NCBI GenBank assembly: GCA_019916065.1
Contig: CM034238.1
Location: forward strand, 36,857,375-36,921,374
DNA from: Vitellaria paradoxa
Taxonomy: Eukaryota > Streptophyta > Magnoliopsida > Ericales > Sapotaceae
Reading direction: 5' to 3'
Length of the DNA stretch: 64,000 nt
Positions 1-12,279 of this stretch are shown piece after piece. Made by a program: the position numbers and the translations under genes. Below the pieces are notes generated by a model, which did not search any database, was not told the origin of the DNA, and worked only from the letters and a program-made list of their open reading frames with translations. Within the stretch, counting starts at the first letter, position 1. Every line of letters begins with the position of its first letter.

Positions 1-640
1 CTGCCAAAGGTTTACTAACATCTCAAGGCTGCCTGCTCAAAAGTTAACCTCAATCTAGAGCCCTTGGCCCTTCAGCCAGTGAGGAATCGACATAGTGGGA
101 CCATTATCATTGGGCTAGGGGTAGAGGAAGTTTGCTGTGATGGCAATTAACTACTTCACCAAATGGGCAAAAGCAGAGGTCCTACCGACCATCACCAAAC
201 AAAAAATGAAGCTCTTGTGGCAGAACATAGTCTATCAGTTTGGAATCCCAAAGATGTAGTCACAGATACTAGGAAACAATTTGAAGGGAGACAATTTAAC
301 TAACTCTATAAGAGCTAAAGATCAATCACCATTTTTTTTCACCAGAACACCCCCAAGCAAATAGGCAGGTAGAAGTCACTAACAAGTCCCACTCCCCCCA
401 AAGTATCTAAAAACAAAATTGGAAAGGGCCAAGGGTCTAAGGGTGGACAAGCTCCCTAATATCTTTTAGGCTTGTAAGACAATCGAAAGAATCTCAAGTC
501 TTATATATAGAACGGAAGTCGTGATCTCGATTGTGATAGGGGTCCTGAGCTTAAGGATAGAGCACTTTGACCCTGAGAAAAAATAGTAGAGTTGTGAATG
601 AGGAACTAGACGTATCGGAACAAAGAAGATTGCAAGTAGT
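1..640 (+). pseudogene. Tat-like Ty3/gypsy integrase fragment (left arm)
   Basis: The translation in shifting frames reads a CQRF end of the HHCC zinc finger, then LPAQKLT, GIDIVGPL, INYFTKWAKAEVLP, QFGIPK, LERAKGLRVDKLPNI and finally IEHFDP. That is the usual order of a plant gypsy integrase core and C-terminal region. Many stops and small indels make it non-functional. It is the outward end of the left arm and is cut by the window start. The same region appears on the minus strand at 44200-45092. Confidence 0.8.
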
Positions 641-839
641 GGTCAAGACAGCATCCTATCAGTAGAGGATGCACTAGTACCACAACTTTAGAGCACGTCC
701 CAAACACTTCAGTGGAATAACTAATCCTTGAAAAGGTTAATCAATTTACAAGAAATACTCGAGATGGATAGCTGGGACCTAAGTAGGAAGACCCTGAGAG
801 GTAACATGCTTTACTAAGAGTGGGATAACTAAACCTTAA

Positions 840-1150
840 TGGCTCGTGGCAGGGCCTATAAGGCCAAAATATATCTCCTCGATTCATAAGTTTGAGTAAA
901 CCTAAACGGTTCACGTGGCTGGGCCCATGAGGTCAAAGTATATTTATCAGTTCAAAAGACCAAGCAAACCCAAACATCTCACGTGGCAAAGTCTATGAGA
1001 CCAGTTTATTTGCTTGATCTACGAAACTAAACAGACCTAAATGGCTCACGTGGCTAGACCCAAGAGTTATGTTTGCTCGGTTCATGAAACTGAGTAGACC
1101 GAGATGGCTCACGTGGCTAGGTCAAAGCATCTTTGCTCAATTCATGAGAA
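840..1150 (+). repeat. Minisatellite of about 62-66 bp with CACGTG in most units (left arm)
   Basis: About five degenerate units, each with a form of 'ggctcacgtggct-agg-catgaggtcaaag' followed by 'gctcggttcatgaaactgag'. They lie just after the integrase remnant and before the antisense ORF. Tandem repeats in this 3' region are a known trait of Tat-lineage elements. The right-arm counterpart is at 43430-43880. Confidence 0.7.
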
Positions 1151-1319
1151 CAAGTAGATTAGGATAGAACATTCATTCACATAATAAGCGTGCATACAAA
1201 AACGAAGGCATCCAAACATTCATTTGCACAATAAGCATTACCAAAAAAAGAGGAGATATTTAATTGGTTGGGTAAAATTTACAAGATTGAACAGAATGTC
1301 TTAAAAAGAGAAGATACAA

Positions 1320-3350
1320 AAGAGTGAAGCTAAGAAGCAAAGGAGAGGCCTTTAATTGTGGCTCTTCAGTGTCTGAGAAATGGTTCTCCAGAAGCTCCTC
1401 GTTCTTGGTGGCTAAAGTATCCCTCTCATCCATGCCTGGCTTTTACCCAACCAAAGCTGCATTCTTCTCAGCCAATACCTTATTTGTCTTCTCTCTTGAG
1501 GCATCACTCTCTACTTGTAGCTTATCATTACTTTTTTTTTCTTCAGAAATTTGTACTTTGGCCTTCACAAGCCAGGTAGCCACAATAACGGATCCAGTAA
1601 TCGCCTGAACAGAATAGGAAGGGATGCGAAGAGACAAATAATAAAAAAGTAATTGAGCATATTAGTTAATGCTTACCCTCATGAGATCGTGGTTCAGGTC
1701 TTTGGCAATTTAAAGGTTGGAACAACCCTTCAACCTCTTGACTTCCTCTTCAGAGAGGGTGGCCATTACCATCTCCCAAGCAAATTCAGAATTGTCGATG
1801 CTATTTGAGAATTTGGGAGTAGGAATGGGAAAGCTATACTTGGGGACAAGAACCCCGAAAGTATTCTTTAGAGGTGGAGACGGCAGAATCACAGCCTCAT
1901 CGTCCTTGGTTGAGGGTCAAATGCTTGAGCCTTAGTCTCAGAACCTCCACCAATTAAGAGCTTGGGCTTTTTCACTGGGCCCTACCTCTCGGCCATAATT
2001 TCCTTACTCTTCTTCTTTAAGAAATCAAGGTTAAAGGCCATCGTTGTTCAAGGAGAGAGCTCTAGAGAAGACTCATTATCTATGAAAAAAACATAAGAAA
2101 TTCAAAATCAAGCACAAAACAGTATAAAAGAAAGAATTCGGACTCATTCCTCTCATGTTCTGCAGCTATGACCTCCCTGCTCAGGTTGGGCCTGAGCAAA
2201 TAAAAGGCAATATTCTCAGCATTCCCTAAGGTTCTAGCCTCGTGCACTTCGTGCTTCTAGGCACACTTGATCTCATCTAGTTGTTTAGCTATCAGAACTG
2301 GCTGGTGCGAGTTGATCATTACAAGACAAAGTTTAGGTCAAGGCTCTAACACTTGAAAAAAAAATAGGAAACTTAGAAAGCAGCTAAACATACCCCCTCT
2401 TAGTCAGTTGGCCCCACAACATAGGGAACCAAGCAAGGTTCTTTTCAATAGTCTCCCAGGGTTGAAATTCCTATCCATCACCATATAGAAAAAAGAACTT
2501 GTCTTTCCATCCTTTGTTAGAAGTGGCAAGAGAGTCACCAAGTTGTACTGCTTCTCTCTAGTCGAGAAGTACTACCACCCGGTCACCTTCTCGATCATTA
2601 TGTAGCAATACAAGAACTCTTACACGGTTAAGTCATACCTGGTGATAGCTTGCCAGAGCATGACACACCTAATTATGATCCTCCAGCCGTTTGGCTGAAT
2701 CTAACTAGGTGCCAAATTGAACCGATTCAAGATCTTCTGATTGGGCTTAACAAGGAAAACCAAAGGCCACCCATGAGGGCACCCTTGTGTACTATAATCT
2801 CACCCCCCTCTCAGTGAACAAGCCAAATCTTCATCTCTAGGGAGCTTGAAGGCCATGAAAGTGGGGAATTGGTATGCAAATCGAATTCTCCTCAATCTGG
2901 CCAACCCAAGGATAGACTTTACCCCCTCAGCCAAGAAGCTACAATCCCTAACTCTAGGGACGATCAATTCCTGAGAACAATCTTACCCAAGAATGTAAGA
3001 AACCTTCTCCAAGATTTGAAAATCAAGGGAGCAGAAGCATGATCTGAGAGAGAGAACTATCATACCACGATTATAATCACGCTAGCAGTGTAATAAATGT
3101 GTTTGTATATTAGGGGCAGGCCAATCGTCAGATTCCCCTTATTCCGCATAAGTGACCAATGCAATCGGGAGCATCTGATAGACTGTATTACTAACCACCT
3201 GAATGATCATCCATGACGATCCCAAATAGAGTAATGCTTGGTCAAGTGCATCCTGATCAGTTGATGCCCAGTTGACCACCTCCAAAGTGAGACCTTGAAT
3301 AAATAGGCAACAAGATTGTCTTGATATAATACACCACTGCAAAGCATCCC
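1320..3350 (-). pseudogene. Antisense extra ORF of the Tat-like element (left arm)
   Basis: On the minus strand this region encodes, in broken pieces, the protein whose better copy is at 41190-43254 on the plus strand: an N-terminal gag-side piece with WASTDQDALDQ and GSSWMIIQVVSNTVYQMLPIALVTYAE (3139-3342), a middle region resembling the plant 'putative gypsy type transposon' domain, and a C-terminal coiled-coil-like piece (1443-1637). It is antisense to the integrase at 1-640, which fits the extra antisense ORFs known from some Tat elements. Numerous stops make it a relic. Confidence 0.6.
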
Positions 3351-3539
3351 ATGAGATTTTCGCCTATAATTTAGCAATCCTCATCAACTAGAAGGAAAGG
3401 ATTCATCCCATAACTAGGGGGTAACAATCATAGGATCTTTACATATCCCATAAATGGAAGAATATTCACACCATAACGGATATGATCCTCATCGATTACC
3501 TTCCTATCTTCATGCCATTCTTGGGCTTATAAAAAGAAA

Positions 3540-4330
3540 ACTCCACCAATTCTACAAGGTATGATACTTTTTCCTAGCCAAAACTCTATCAAAATTATTG
3601 CAGAACTTTTACTAACTTCAGTATTGAAGACTTCTTGATAGGCACCACACTAGTGTTCGAGCGAAAGAGCTAGCTACAAACGCTAAGGATTGATTCCTCG
3701 TGATCTAGACAAGACGTACGAATTCATTGCATTATCAGTGGAGAACTCAATTGCTCAACTACTCCATCACTCCACTACTCGCTATAACTCTTGAGATGGC
3801 TGAATGCACCATACGTCTCACAACTATCAAATAATGGTCAAATTGGGAGATTTTAACTCTTCTACATTCTTGTTTTGTAACTACCCTTAATTAGCTAGTT
3901 TGGTTGATCGTCTATTAAGGCGACTAGAGGATCTCAAACATCCCTTCTCGGTTTCTTGATAGCTATCAATATTTTTTGACCTTTTATCGGCCTATACTCT
4001 AATCTATTGAGGCCTTAGGCTATTATCTACACCTTAATCGCCCACTTTTCATGGTCATATCTGGCAAATTTTCTTTTTCAAGCCGAGTTACAAAATTACC
4101 TTATCATTCAATTGAGAATTCACATAGCCTGTCATGACTTGTTAGGCTGAGAATATCCATCCAATCAATTTTCTTGCCGAAGGTTCAAATATCAATTAGC
4201 CATACGCGGTAAAACCCCATTATCGTCAAACGTCATCTCTAGCCTACTCACGCCACGTGTCATGATCTTAGTAGTGGAGAACTTGGTGCCTAAATAAAAA
4301 TAGAAAGCCAAACATAGACAAAGAAAAAAT
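3540..4330. mobile_element. Probable LTR-region remnant of the Tat-like element (left arm)
   Basis: Non-coding, less AT-rich than its surroundings, and placed beyond the antisense ORF where the 3' LTR would be expected. The same sequence occurs at about 40230-41040, and part of it again at 45510-45900. No clear TG/CA ends or TSD were found, so the boundaries are only indicative. Confidence 0.35.
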
Positions 4331-4413
4331 TTTAAGTTTAATTCTGGTGAGTCCATAATATTTCATTTTTATTTTGGTTTTCATAAAATATGATACCGTA
4401 ATGAGAATATGGT

Positions 4414-5291
4414 TAGGGATGGCAATGGATTGGATTGGGGTCGGGTATTATTTATACCATCCCCAAATCTGTTAGGTAAAAAAATACCCGGACTAGGCAA
4501 GTATCCAATGGGTATTTTTAACTGGCTACCATCCCTAACCCATTAGATAATCGAATACCCATTGGGTATCGGGTACTTGTAGCCTTTAAATATAAAGTGG
4601 TTAAATTATGAATAAGGATTAAAAAATTTTTGAATACAATAGCTTTATAAATAATTTACATCTTAATATACTAAAAAATTGTCTTTAAATAAAGTATTTG
4701 AATTTTTTTTTTATTTAGTGAAATTTATTATATTACTTATCTAAAAATAATATTTAAAAACAAATCTCATAATTGATCTCATCTTACATCTCTACTATAA
4801 TTAAGTAAAAAACAAAATGTGTCCATTCGTTACATCAAGAACTAAATCCTAAGTCTAAAATAAATTATTTGGTATTAATTAAATGGACTATGTTCTTTTG
4901 AATATAATATATATGTATAATTTAGTATCCGAATTGATGGTATTATTTGCATAAATTAAGTGTATCTGATAATCTAGGCTGGTAATCGAGTAATCTAGAT
5001 TAGTAATTAGGTAATGACCGCTTGGTATCCAATAAATTGGTAATTGGTGCGAGTAATTTGGGTAGTTATCAGATAATATCCATCGGACACTCTATGATCA
5101 GGGTAATTAGAACGGGTTCGGGTAACACCCGTTGGGTACACTACATTTACCATCCCTGTACCCGTATCGTATGGTTATTTTATTTTTATACTCTAACCCA
5201 CCCCATTACTCATAAAATTTAAAAATAACCGTAGTTATCGATTTAAGGTCGGATGGGTACCCATCGAGACGGTTTGAAATTGTCATCCCCA
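4414..5291. mobile_element. hAT-like non-autonomous element, 878 bp (left arm)
   Basis: Terminal inverted repeats start TAGGGATGGCAAT and end ATTGTCATCCCCA. The 8-bp flanks AATATGGT (4406-4413) and GATGTGGT (5292-5299) agree at 6 of 8 positions, as an aged hAT TSD would. The interior has many degenerate GGGTA/TACCC repeats, typical of plant hAT MITEs, and no transposase. The copy at 39275-40153 shows it was present before the inverted duplication. Confidence 0.75.
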
Positions 5292-7910
5292 GATGTGGTC
5301 TTTTGAATAGGCATTTCCTTAATGCAAGCTTATTTTCTGCGTTAATAAAATTATTTTGGTGATAAATATATATATCATTGGTATTTTGTGAACAAATATA
5401 TATGTATTTCACAAAATATGAATTAGCGGAATCCAAATTGTATGCTATGCACATATACCCAACACTTTGCTGAAATGATACAACTCTTTAGCATGTGAGA
5501 AATAAAGAAAAATTAATCAAGCGTGTTAAAATTGCATAGGAATTGAATTATTGATTCTTTTTGCATATAATAACATGCATATAATAACATAAAAGGTGGT
5601 CTTTTGGATTGAATTAAAGATGGAAAAAAAAGATACCCAAAAAACTCATAATAGTATTTATATGAATAAGCAAATCCTAAGAGTAGCACAATCTAAGCCT
5701 AGATTACAAGAACAAAAAGTAAACTATGTTGTAAACAATATAACAAACCATGTGAAAATAGAAATATATATGCATATATATCAATGCCTAAATGAATAAG
5801 AGATATATTCCAAGTTGGATTTTTAACAACCATGCTCAATAACTGGCTAGAAGAAGATTAATAACTCACTAATTACATAATTCTAGCATGGTAATAGTCC
5901 TTTACACCTTTGACCAAAAAATTAAAAGAAAAATAGTTATTGATTGTTCTTTTTTAATATTAAATTAATCCTAAATTGTTATGCACCATGGTCCTTTGGT
6001 AAAATTAAAAAAAAAAAAAAAACTTTCTAAGCAAGCACAAGGTGATATTTTCATATGTAAAAATATTTAAGAATATACCTTGAAATGCCATTACAAATGC
6101 TTGGAAACACGAACAACCACAACTCTGATCTTCAATATTTACTCTTTTGTCACATGAGCCTTTGAAGTGTAGTACAAAGAAAACTGTGCATAAAGCACTT
6201 GTACGTAGAAATTAAATACCTGGGTGGGTGCACAAATATCATTATGATATCAATATTCAAAAAAACCAATTGTTTTGTCGTAGAAAATTATGGTGTCCTT
6301 TGCTTTAATTAACTTGTGCTCTATCGTTAACTATTCTTCGGTCTAAACATGCAAATCTATTCTTAGACACAATCGATCAATACAAGAATATACATAAATT
6401 TTTAGAGATTTTTTAGAGTTTGTTTTTGATCGGGTTTCTTATCCTTATATATGTGACATATTGTCCATCCACACTAAGTTTAAATTAGTATTTTCAAGGC
6501 TAAAGTTAATAGAAAAACTAAGAACAAAATAAGAGAGTTTCTTAAAGGGTTTTCTTTAAGATTCTTTTATCTCCTTTTTATAATTTTTTACTTATTGTTA
6601 GAGTCACAGTGAAAACCAAATCTTAATGTAATCGTGAACATAAGTATATTGTCAAGTTACGTAAATTTTTAGTTTCTTTTTGTAGTTGTTTTCTTGTTCG
6701 TTTGTTTTACCGTTTCATTTGAGTGTTACATAAAATTAACCTCGTTTTCCGAACAATAATCCTCTTACGGACACCAATAATCAAAACATCATTTTAGGTT
6801 GGATTGGAGCTGGTATTTACCCCAGTTCGTTTGAATCCACTGCTAGTCTATCACAGAGTTTAGCTTCTATGCTAGGTGCTTTATTTCTAATCGAAGTGGA
6901 TAGTTTTCTCAACTGATGGAAACACCCCCAGCTAAATTCACAAATAATAATGAAAATGACCCTTGTGCAAGCCAATCAACTTGGGTATTTCTGTCATAAA
7001 TCTCTAAAACCTCTCTTTTTGTTTGTTTCTAAATTATTACATGGTTTCTTTAGGCTATTAGTGCATGATCAAACCGGAAATAAGACAATTGATCCTCTTA
7101 ATTAAGGTAGAGCAAAACTTAGAGGGTTTAATTATTCTCATCAAAAAGTGATGAATTCGTATCATATTTAGGATTTGTTTGGAATGGTTAAAAAAAAATA
7201 ATTGTTGCAATCTTCTTTTAAGTATACTCAATAAAAATTAAAAGGTTAAAATCTCTCCCCCTAAAGTATTAAAAACCTGGGGTAAAGATGTTGAAAAATT
7301 GATGGAGTATGTGGAGTTAAAAAAGCATCCAATCCCCTTAATTCTATTGTATGATAAGCTCTATCTCATATTAGTGAAGATTTTAATTGTTCTCTCTAAA
7401 AAATTGACTATTTTACATTTGACCTGCTTTCGGCTCATATTCACATTTTGCACTTCTCGAAAAGAAAAACAATTTTAATGCAATGCTTTTGGAGATGTGA
7501 AATTTTTTTTTTTTTTTTTTTTGTTTTGAACGTGAATAATATGTCTAAAAGCTACTAATAAAAAAATCAAATTTTAATGAAACAAAAAGAAATGTAGCTT
7601 ATTAAAAAAGAAAAAAGACATGTAAGACAAAAAAGCAACCAGAAAAATCCTGCTAGTAATAAATAGTTAACTAATAGAAGCTTATTGCAAAAGAGAAAAT
7701 AGATGATGTTTTATAAATTATGTCAACCAAGATCTATTTAACAAAATAAATAAAAAAATATATATCTACTGGAGGATCTAGAGAGTTGAGACTGCCGACG
7801 CAACATATGTTGTTTCCAACAAATATGTTTCAATTTAGATCTAAATTCTAATCGTGTAATACTTCAAGCGACCTGATGATCATCATTCATGACTACACAC
7901 ATACTTAGTT
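5292..7910. other. Gene-free stretch of the left arm
   Basis: AT-rich sequence with homopolymer runs (A near 6008, T near 7500) and no convincing coding region. It is mirrored in the right arm at about 36660-39270. Short open frames here lack codon bias or recognisable domains. Confidence 0.7.
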
Positions 7911-7924
7911 CTCACTCTAATTCT

Positions 7925-8420
7925 TTAACAACTGCTTTTGTAAAACCAAAATGGAAGTTCAAACTTGAAACAAGAAGAAGAATAAAAAGCAAGAACAATT
8001 AATGAAGGTAAGATTGAAAGAAAATCAGTAATTCCAAAAACTCTCACCTTACATATGCTGATGATATAAAGCTGATTTAGAGGTTGATGCTCTAGAAATT
8101 GACAAATTGAGGAGATGATCAATGCAAGATACAACATAAACACACACATATATATATGTGGATCAACGTTGATAAGGTTTAATCATGTAAAGAGTCAATG
8201 GAAGCAAAGAAGGGAAACCTCTAAGAAAATGCAAAGAAACAAACATTCTTACCTGCCCCATGGATATATGATATTATAGCCTAATTAAGATGTTGTTGGT
8301 ACCTACCAAAAATAAAAATAAAAAATAAAACTTCTCATGGATTTAATAGTCAATAATGTCATGGATTGGATTTAGTCAAGCATATGTCATATGTCTTGTA
8401 ATTCATCAAACATCTCATAA
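7925..8420 (-). other. First-exon-like module, copy L2 (left arm)
   Basis: Reading the minus strand, a promoter-like stretch with a (TA)n tract leads to an exon-like segment ending AAG, then GTGAGAGTTTTTGG as a good splice donor (GT at 8047-8046), followed by a T-rich, intron-like stretch. The same arrangement occurs at 36300-36660, in more diverged form at 11000-11400 and 29840-30160, and near 62220. The module lacks an attached coding sequence. It could be the 5' end of a decayed multi-copy gene; the identity of that gene is not shown. Confidence 0.5.
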
Positions 8421-9920
8421 TTAGCCGAATATTCCATATTCTTTCAATAGATTCTTTGAATATGGTCTAACAGAGAGAGGAGGGAATGAAATTGGGAGGA
8501 TGATGCGGTTTGGAACCCTTTTCATAAAAATTTATTGTACAATCCTCTTATAATAATTAGCAAATTTAGTCCATTAATTGTTTCACTTCACTTTGACCTC
8601 CATTTTTTTTTAGTTGCTTTGACCTCTATTAGTTCTCCTTTATATTTCAACATTTTAAAGAAAATATTTTCGAGTATTTTCCACAAATAATTGTAAAAGT
8701 TAAATGATCATCATTTCTCATTTACAGTGAATGTCATTAGCAACAAGTTGCATATACAACATTTTTTCAAATTAAGGAAGAAAGAAAGAAAATAGTTACC
8801 CTAATCACGGGTATATATAATACTCTAAAGAAATTTATTTATTTGAAATACCAATTTGTTTCTCTCATTTTTTGGCCAATCAAACAAATTAAAAAATATT
8901 TCTATATATTTTATTTTACCTAATTTTTTCTTTTAAAAAATCCAAAATCTAAATGTAGCCTGAGTACTTTCAATTAAAGCTCATTTTAACCCAAACTTCT
9001 TCATACTTTGAATTTTCTTTCAATTAAATCTATACATAGCATGAGTAATTGAAACTTGAAACGTAAAACGTCCCACGTAAGAGTCAACTACTCAAACCGA
9101 GCATATGGCCTGTGATATCAGCGAAACAAGTAGCTACTTCTAGGCATTTCGGACTTACAGGAATAAACAGCGCAGGAACCCCAGCATCAAATCCCTTAAA
9201 ATGGCCTTGGGAAGTTTATATTTTTAAGTTGATTAAATTTAGAGTTTTACAAGTTAAATTTGTTTATAATTTAATTTAAAATTCATTTATTATAATTTCT
9301 ATTAGTATTTAATTTAATTATTTTAAATCTTATATTTCAGGTTTGATGGATTATCCTGGGATTTCGAGTCTTTTCCTTACTTGAAGATGTTTTTTCTTTT
9401 TTTTTTTTTTCCTTTCTTCCTTGTAAATTCATCTACTTAATTATAATGTAATAAATATTTTACTTTTTATTTTATCAAGAGTTATATTTATGTTAGATAA
9501 TTTAATTTTATTTTGGTATATATTGGTACAGGTTACATGAATGTAGAGGTGGTGTTGTATGTTATAACATATTTTCTTGATTTTAACAAAATTAACTAAA
9601 TTTAAAAAAAAATACTCTTTTTCTTTACTCTTCTCTTCGTGGTTGCATGATTGATTAGCATTACGCTTTAGCTATTTTCCAAATTTAATTTGCATAAAAT
9701 ATCCCAGAGCCAAAATCTCTCCAAACATGAATTAGAATCCAGATTTTTGATTAAAAGAAAAACAAAACTCATAAACGGAGATAGAGACGAGAGGCAGCCA
9801 GTTCCTACTTTCCTCCTCCTCTTTCATGCCTACCCGCATAGGCATACTTAAATTTTAACTGAAATCTGATCTTAATACTCTCCATTTTGGGGGAAAGAAA
9901 TCGTAAAGTGAATTTAAAAC
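8421..9920. other. Gene-free stretch of the left arm
   Basis: AT-rich non-coding sequence mirrored at about 34670-36120 in the right arm. I see no feature beyond homopolymers and short AT repeats. Confidence 0.65.
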
Positions 9921-10778
9921 TAAACTTGTCAATGAGTTAGATTTAGTCCAAATCCAACCTAAACTAGATCCAATAATTTCCGAACAAATCCATCTAATTA
10001 AATTTGTGAATCAACGGATCTAGATCCATTGGATTCAAGACTAATGGATTTTGATCCGAATGAATTGTTAGATTCATTATTTTTTAAAATAAAATATTTA
10101 AAAATAAAAAATAAAAATTTTAATACACATTATATATTGACGTGGCTGCAGATGCCTTTTCTGCATCTCTCTCTCTCTCTCTCTAAAACTGTATGAAAGA
10201 AGCTATGATGATGTTTCCTAAGAAAATCAAGCAACTGAATCACCAAATCAGGTCTTAGCGGGGCAACTCTAATCGGCCTGTTTGAGATTTGATATATATA
10301 TATATATATAATAAGCATTACATATATAACGATCGAGCGCTACTGTAATGTACGAGAGTACAAACAATTTGAGCCGTTATCATTCTGCAAAATTCAACTG
10401 CAATGATATATACATGCGTCCATATTGCAAATCAATTCTTGTCCATAAAAATTATAAATGAAAGCCAAGACTCTTGAGTTCGGATGCAAAACTGCAAAAT
10501 CTAAAGTGTATATATCTATATATATATACATGAGATTTGGCCCTTGTCTTACACGAACGGTGCGTGTATATATATTAAATGAAATATACTTTTATTTTTA
10601 TGAAATAATGATTTAAAAAATATATCTTTCAAAAACGTTTGAATCCGTTTGATATATAAATCTGAACTGAATTCTACGAATCTAAATCGGATAAATTATA
10701 ATTAGAACTGAATCTGACGGATCTAAATCTAACAGATCTGATCCGATTCAGATCTAAATTCGCCGGTTGATAGGACTA
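9921..10778. mobile_element. hAT-like non-autonomous element, 858 bp (left arm)
   Basis: The ends are TAAACTTGTCAATGAG and, reverse-complemented, TAGTCCTATCAACCGG; the right-arm copy preserves a better left end, TAGGCCTGTCAATGGG. Flanks TTTAAAAC (9913-9920) and TTTAAAAT (10779-10786) match at 7 of 8 bases. The interior is rich in degenerate 'ggatctaaatc' motifs plus a CT-rich stretch and a (TA)n run. In the right arm the element is interrupted by the gag-only LTR element and has lost its other end. Confidence 0.65.
10060..10076. other. Empty site for the Tourist-like MITE found in the right arm
   Basis: Here the left arm has a single TTA (TAA on the other strand) at 10068-10070 with continuous flanks, where the right arm has TAA, 358 bp of MITE, and TAA again (34148-34511). 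It shows the insertion is younger than the duplication. Confidence 0.7.
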
Positions 10779-10999
10779 TTTAAAATTAAAATTAACTAAT
10801 AACTTAATGCAGATCCTAAAATCAGCTTAGTAATAAATATACTCCACTTTACTTCTTGAGTTTGAAAAATTATAAAGAGAAAAACAAAAAGATGCAATTT
10901 TAAATGACAGATCAACCATCCAAAAACTATTTTGGTGATGGTCCACCTAGATCTGTCTACTTATCAAAAATTAAAAGAAATTGATTATATATGGTGAAA

Positions 11000-11400
11000 A
11001 CAGAGCATGAATATATAATGTGAATTTTAAGATACTATGGACTTAATTGGAGTACTTTCGTCTTAAGATTGTCATCCTAAAGAACAAAATTTATATTCCA
11101 AACAATATCAAAGTAAGAGCGAGAACAGAGAAGAAAGACTATAAATAGAAAATTAGCAATCCCGGAAACTCACCTTGAGCAGACTCAGAGAGATTAGTGA
11201 TGATGATAAAGTTCGAAAACGAAGGAGATGATACCGCAGCACTTCAATTTCAATTAACACTGCTTTCCTTTGCCATCCGCAACCTAGACTTTCAAGAATG
11301 CAGAGTCAACCCCAAAGTCTCCAAGTGGGACGACTTGGCATTTTACAGGAAACCCCCAAGAAAACGCAGAGGAATATACTTCTACCGCCCGAGGATATAA
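11000..11400 (-). other. First-exon-like module, copy L1 (left arm)
   Basis: On the minus strand the segment ends CTCAAG with donor GTGAGTTTCC (GT at 11173-11172), then a T-rich intron-like stretch. Upstream parts resemble copy L2 (a stretch near 'gttttcttgg-ggtttcc'). A plus-strand open frame of 67 codons across it is antisense to the module and has no recognisable domain. The right-arm copy is 29840-30160. Confidence 0.5.
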
Positions 11401-11852
11401 AGATAATGGTACAAACAAATAATTAAAAACAAAAAAATTTACCCAACTTTAAAAAAATTGTTGTTTTTATTTAGAAAATTCTAATTTTTTTAACAAGTGC
11501 GTAAATTTTTCTGCAAATTCCAAACATAAATTAACTTTTAGTCGTTAATTTGTTAATTTTTTATTAATTTAATATTTTTATCTTTTAATATTTAAAAGAA
11601 ATTTAAAATTTAAAAAAATAAATTTAATTATTTAAAAACAAAAACCAAAAAAGTAGCAGTCTACTATTTTTTTCTCAAACACAATTCCCCAACATCAATT
11701 AATCTAACAATTTTATTTTTCATTTTAAAAAAATACAGGTTAAATAATAAAAATATTTTTGACTTATTAGATAATATATTAATTATATTAAACATTGTAT
11801 TATTTAAAAATAAAATTTATTTTAACATACTACAACAAAAATTCAGTTAGTA

Positions 11853-12005
11853 AGGCTCGTTTGGAGCAAAAAAAATCAAAAAATTTTAAAAAATTTCAAA
11901 AGTTTTCAAATTCCTCCAATGACATTTTGTCACTTATCATTTTTATACTACATCAATCCCATTTATTAATTTTTTTTATTTTTTCGGGACTCCAAATGCA
12001 CTCAT
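11853..12005. mobile_element. Small MITE-like element with GTTTGG ends (left arm)
   Basis: About 150 bp bounded by GCTCGTTTGGAGC and GGACTCCAAATGCAC, imperfect inverted repeats, with an AT-rich interior. The right-arm copy lies at about 29225-29380. It is similar in design to the elements near 33868, 19095, 24380 and 58532. Confidence 0.45.
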
Positions 12006-12279
12006 ATAATTTGTAAAAATTTTTGTAAATAAATATTTTGAAAATATTTAAAAATAAAATTTATTAATATAATTTAAAATGAGTGGCGGACAATTATACG
12101 AGGGCCAGCTACTTTTTTTTTTTTTTTTTTTCTCCCCAAGTTGAGTCTTGGTTTGTGGACCACTGCAGTACCCAAGAATTGTGATCGTCCATTTCGACAG
12201 GCAAGTGCACCATCCTTCAGTGGTCATTGTCAGTACGGACCGCCTTAATATTATACACGCTAGAAATTGGACGCGGTCA

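Larger units (their letters stand above)
1..12256 (+). repeat. Left arm of a giant inverted duplication
   Basis: This block matches the reverse complement of about 28976-44880 in the same order. Base 1 pairs with about 44877, and the block ending CCTTAATATTAT near 12256 pairs with the sequence starting at about 28976. Shared landmarks include the Tat-like integrase, the antisense ORF, the hAT-like MITE at 4414-5291, the first-exon-like modules near 8050 and 11170, and the segment at 12140-12250. Segments compared by eye are close to nine identical bases in ten; no alignment was computed. The outer end lies beyond the window. Confidence 0.93.

Noticed and set aside
11197..11400. 67-codon plus-strand frame with a basic C terminus
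   Set aside because: Antisense to the first-exon-like module; the right-arm copy does not keep the frame open.
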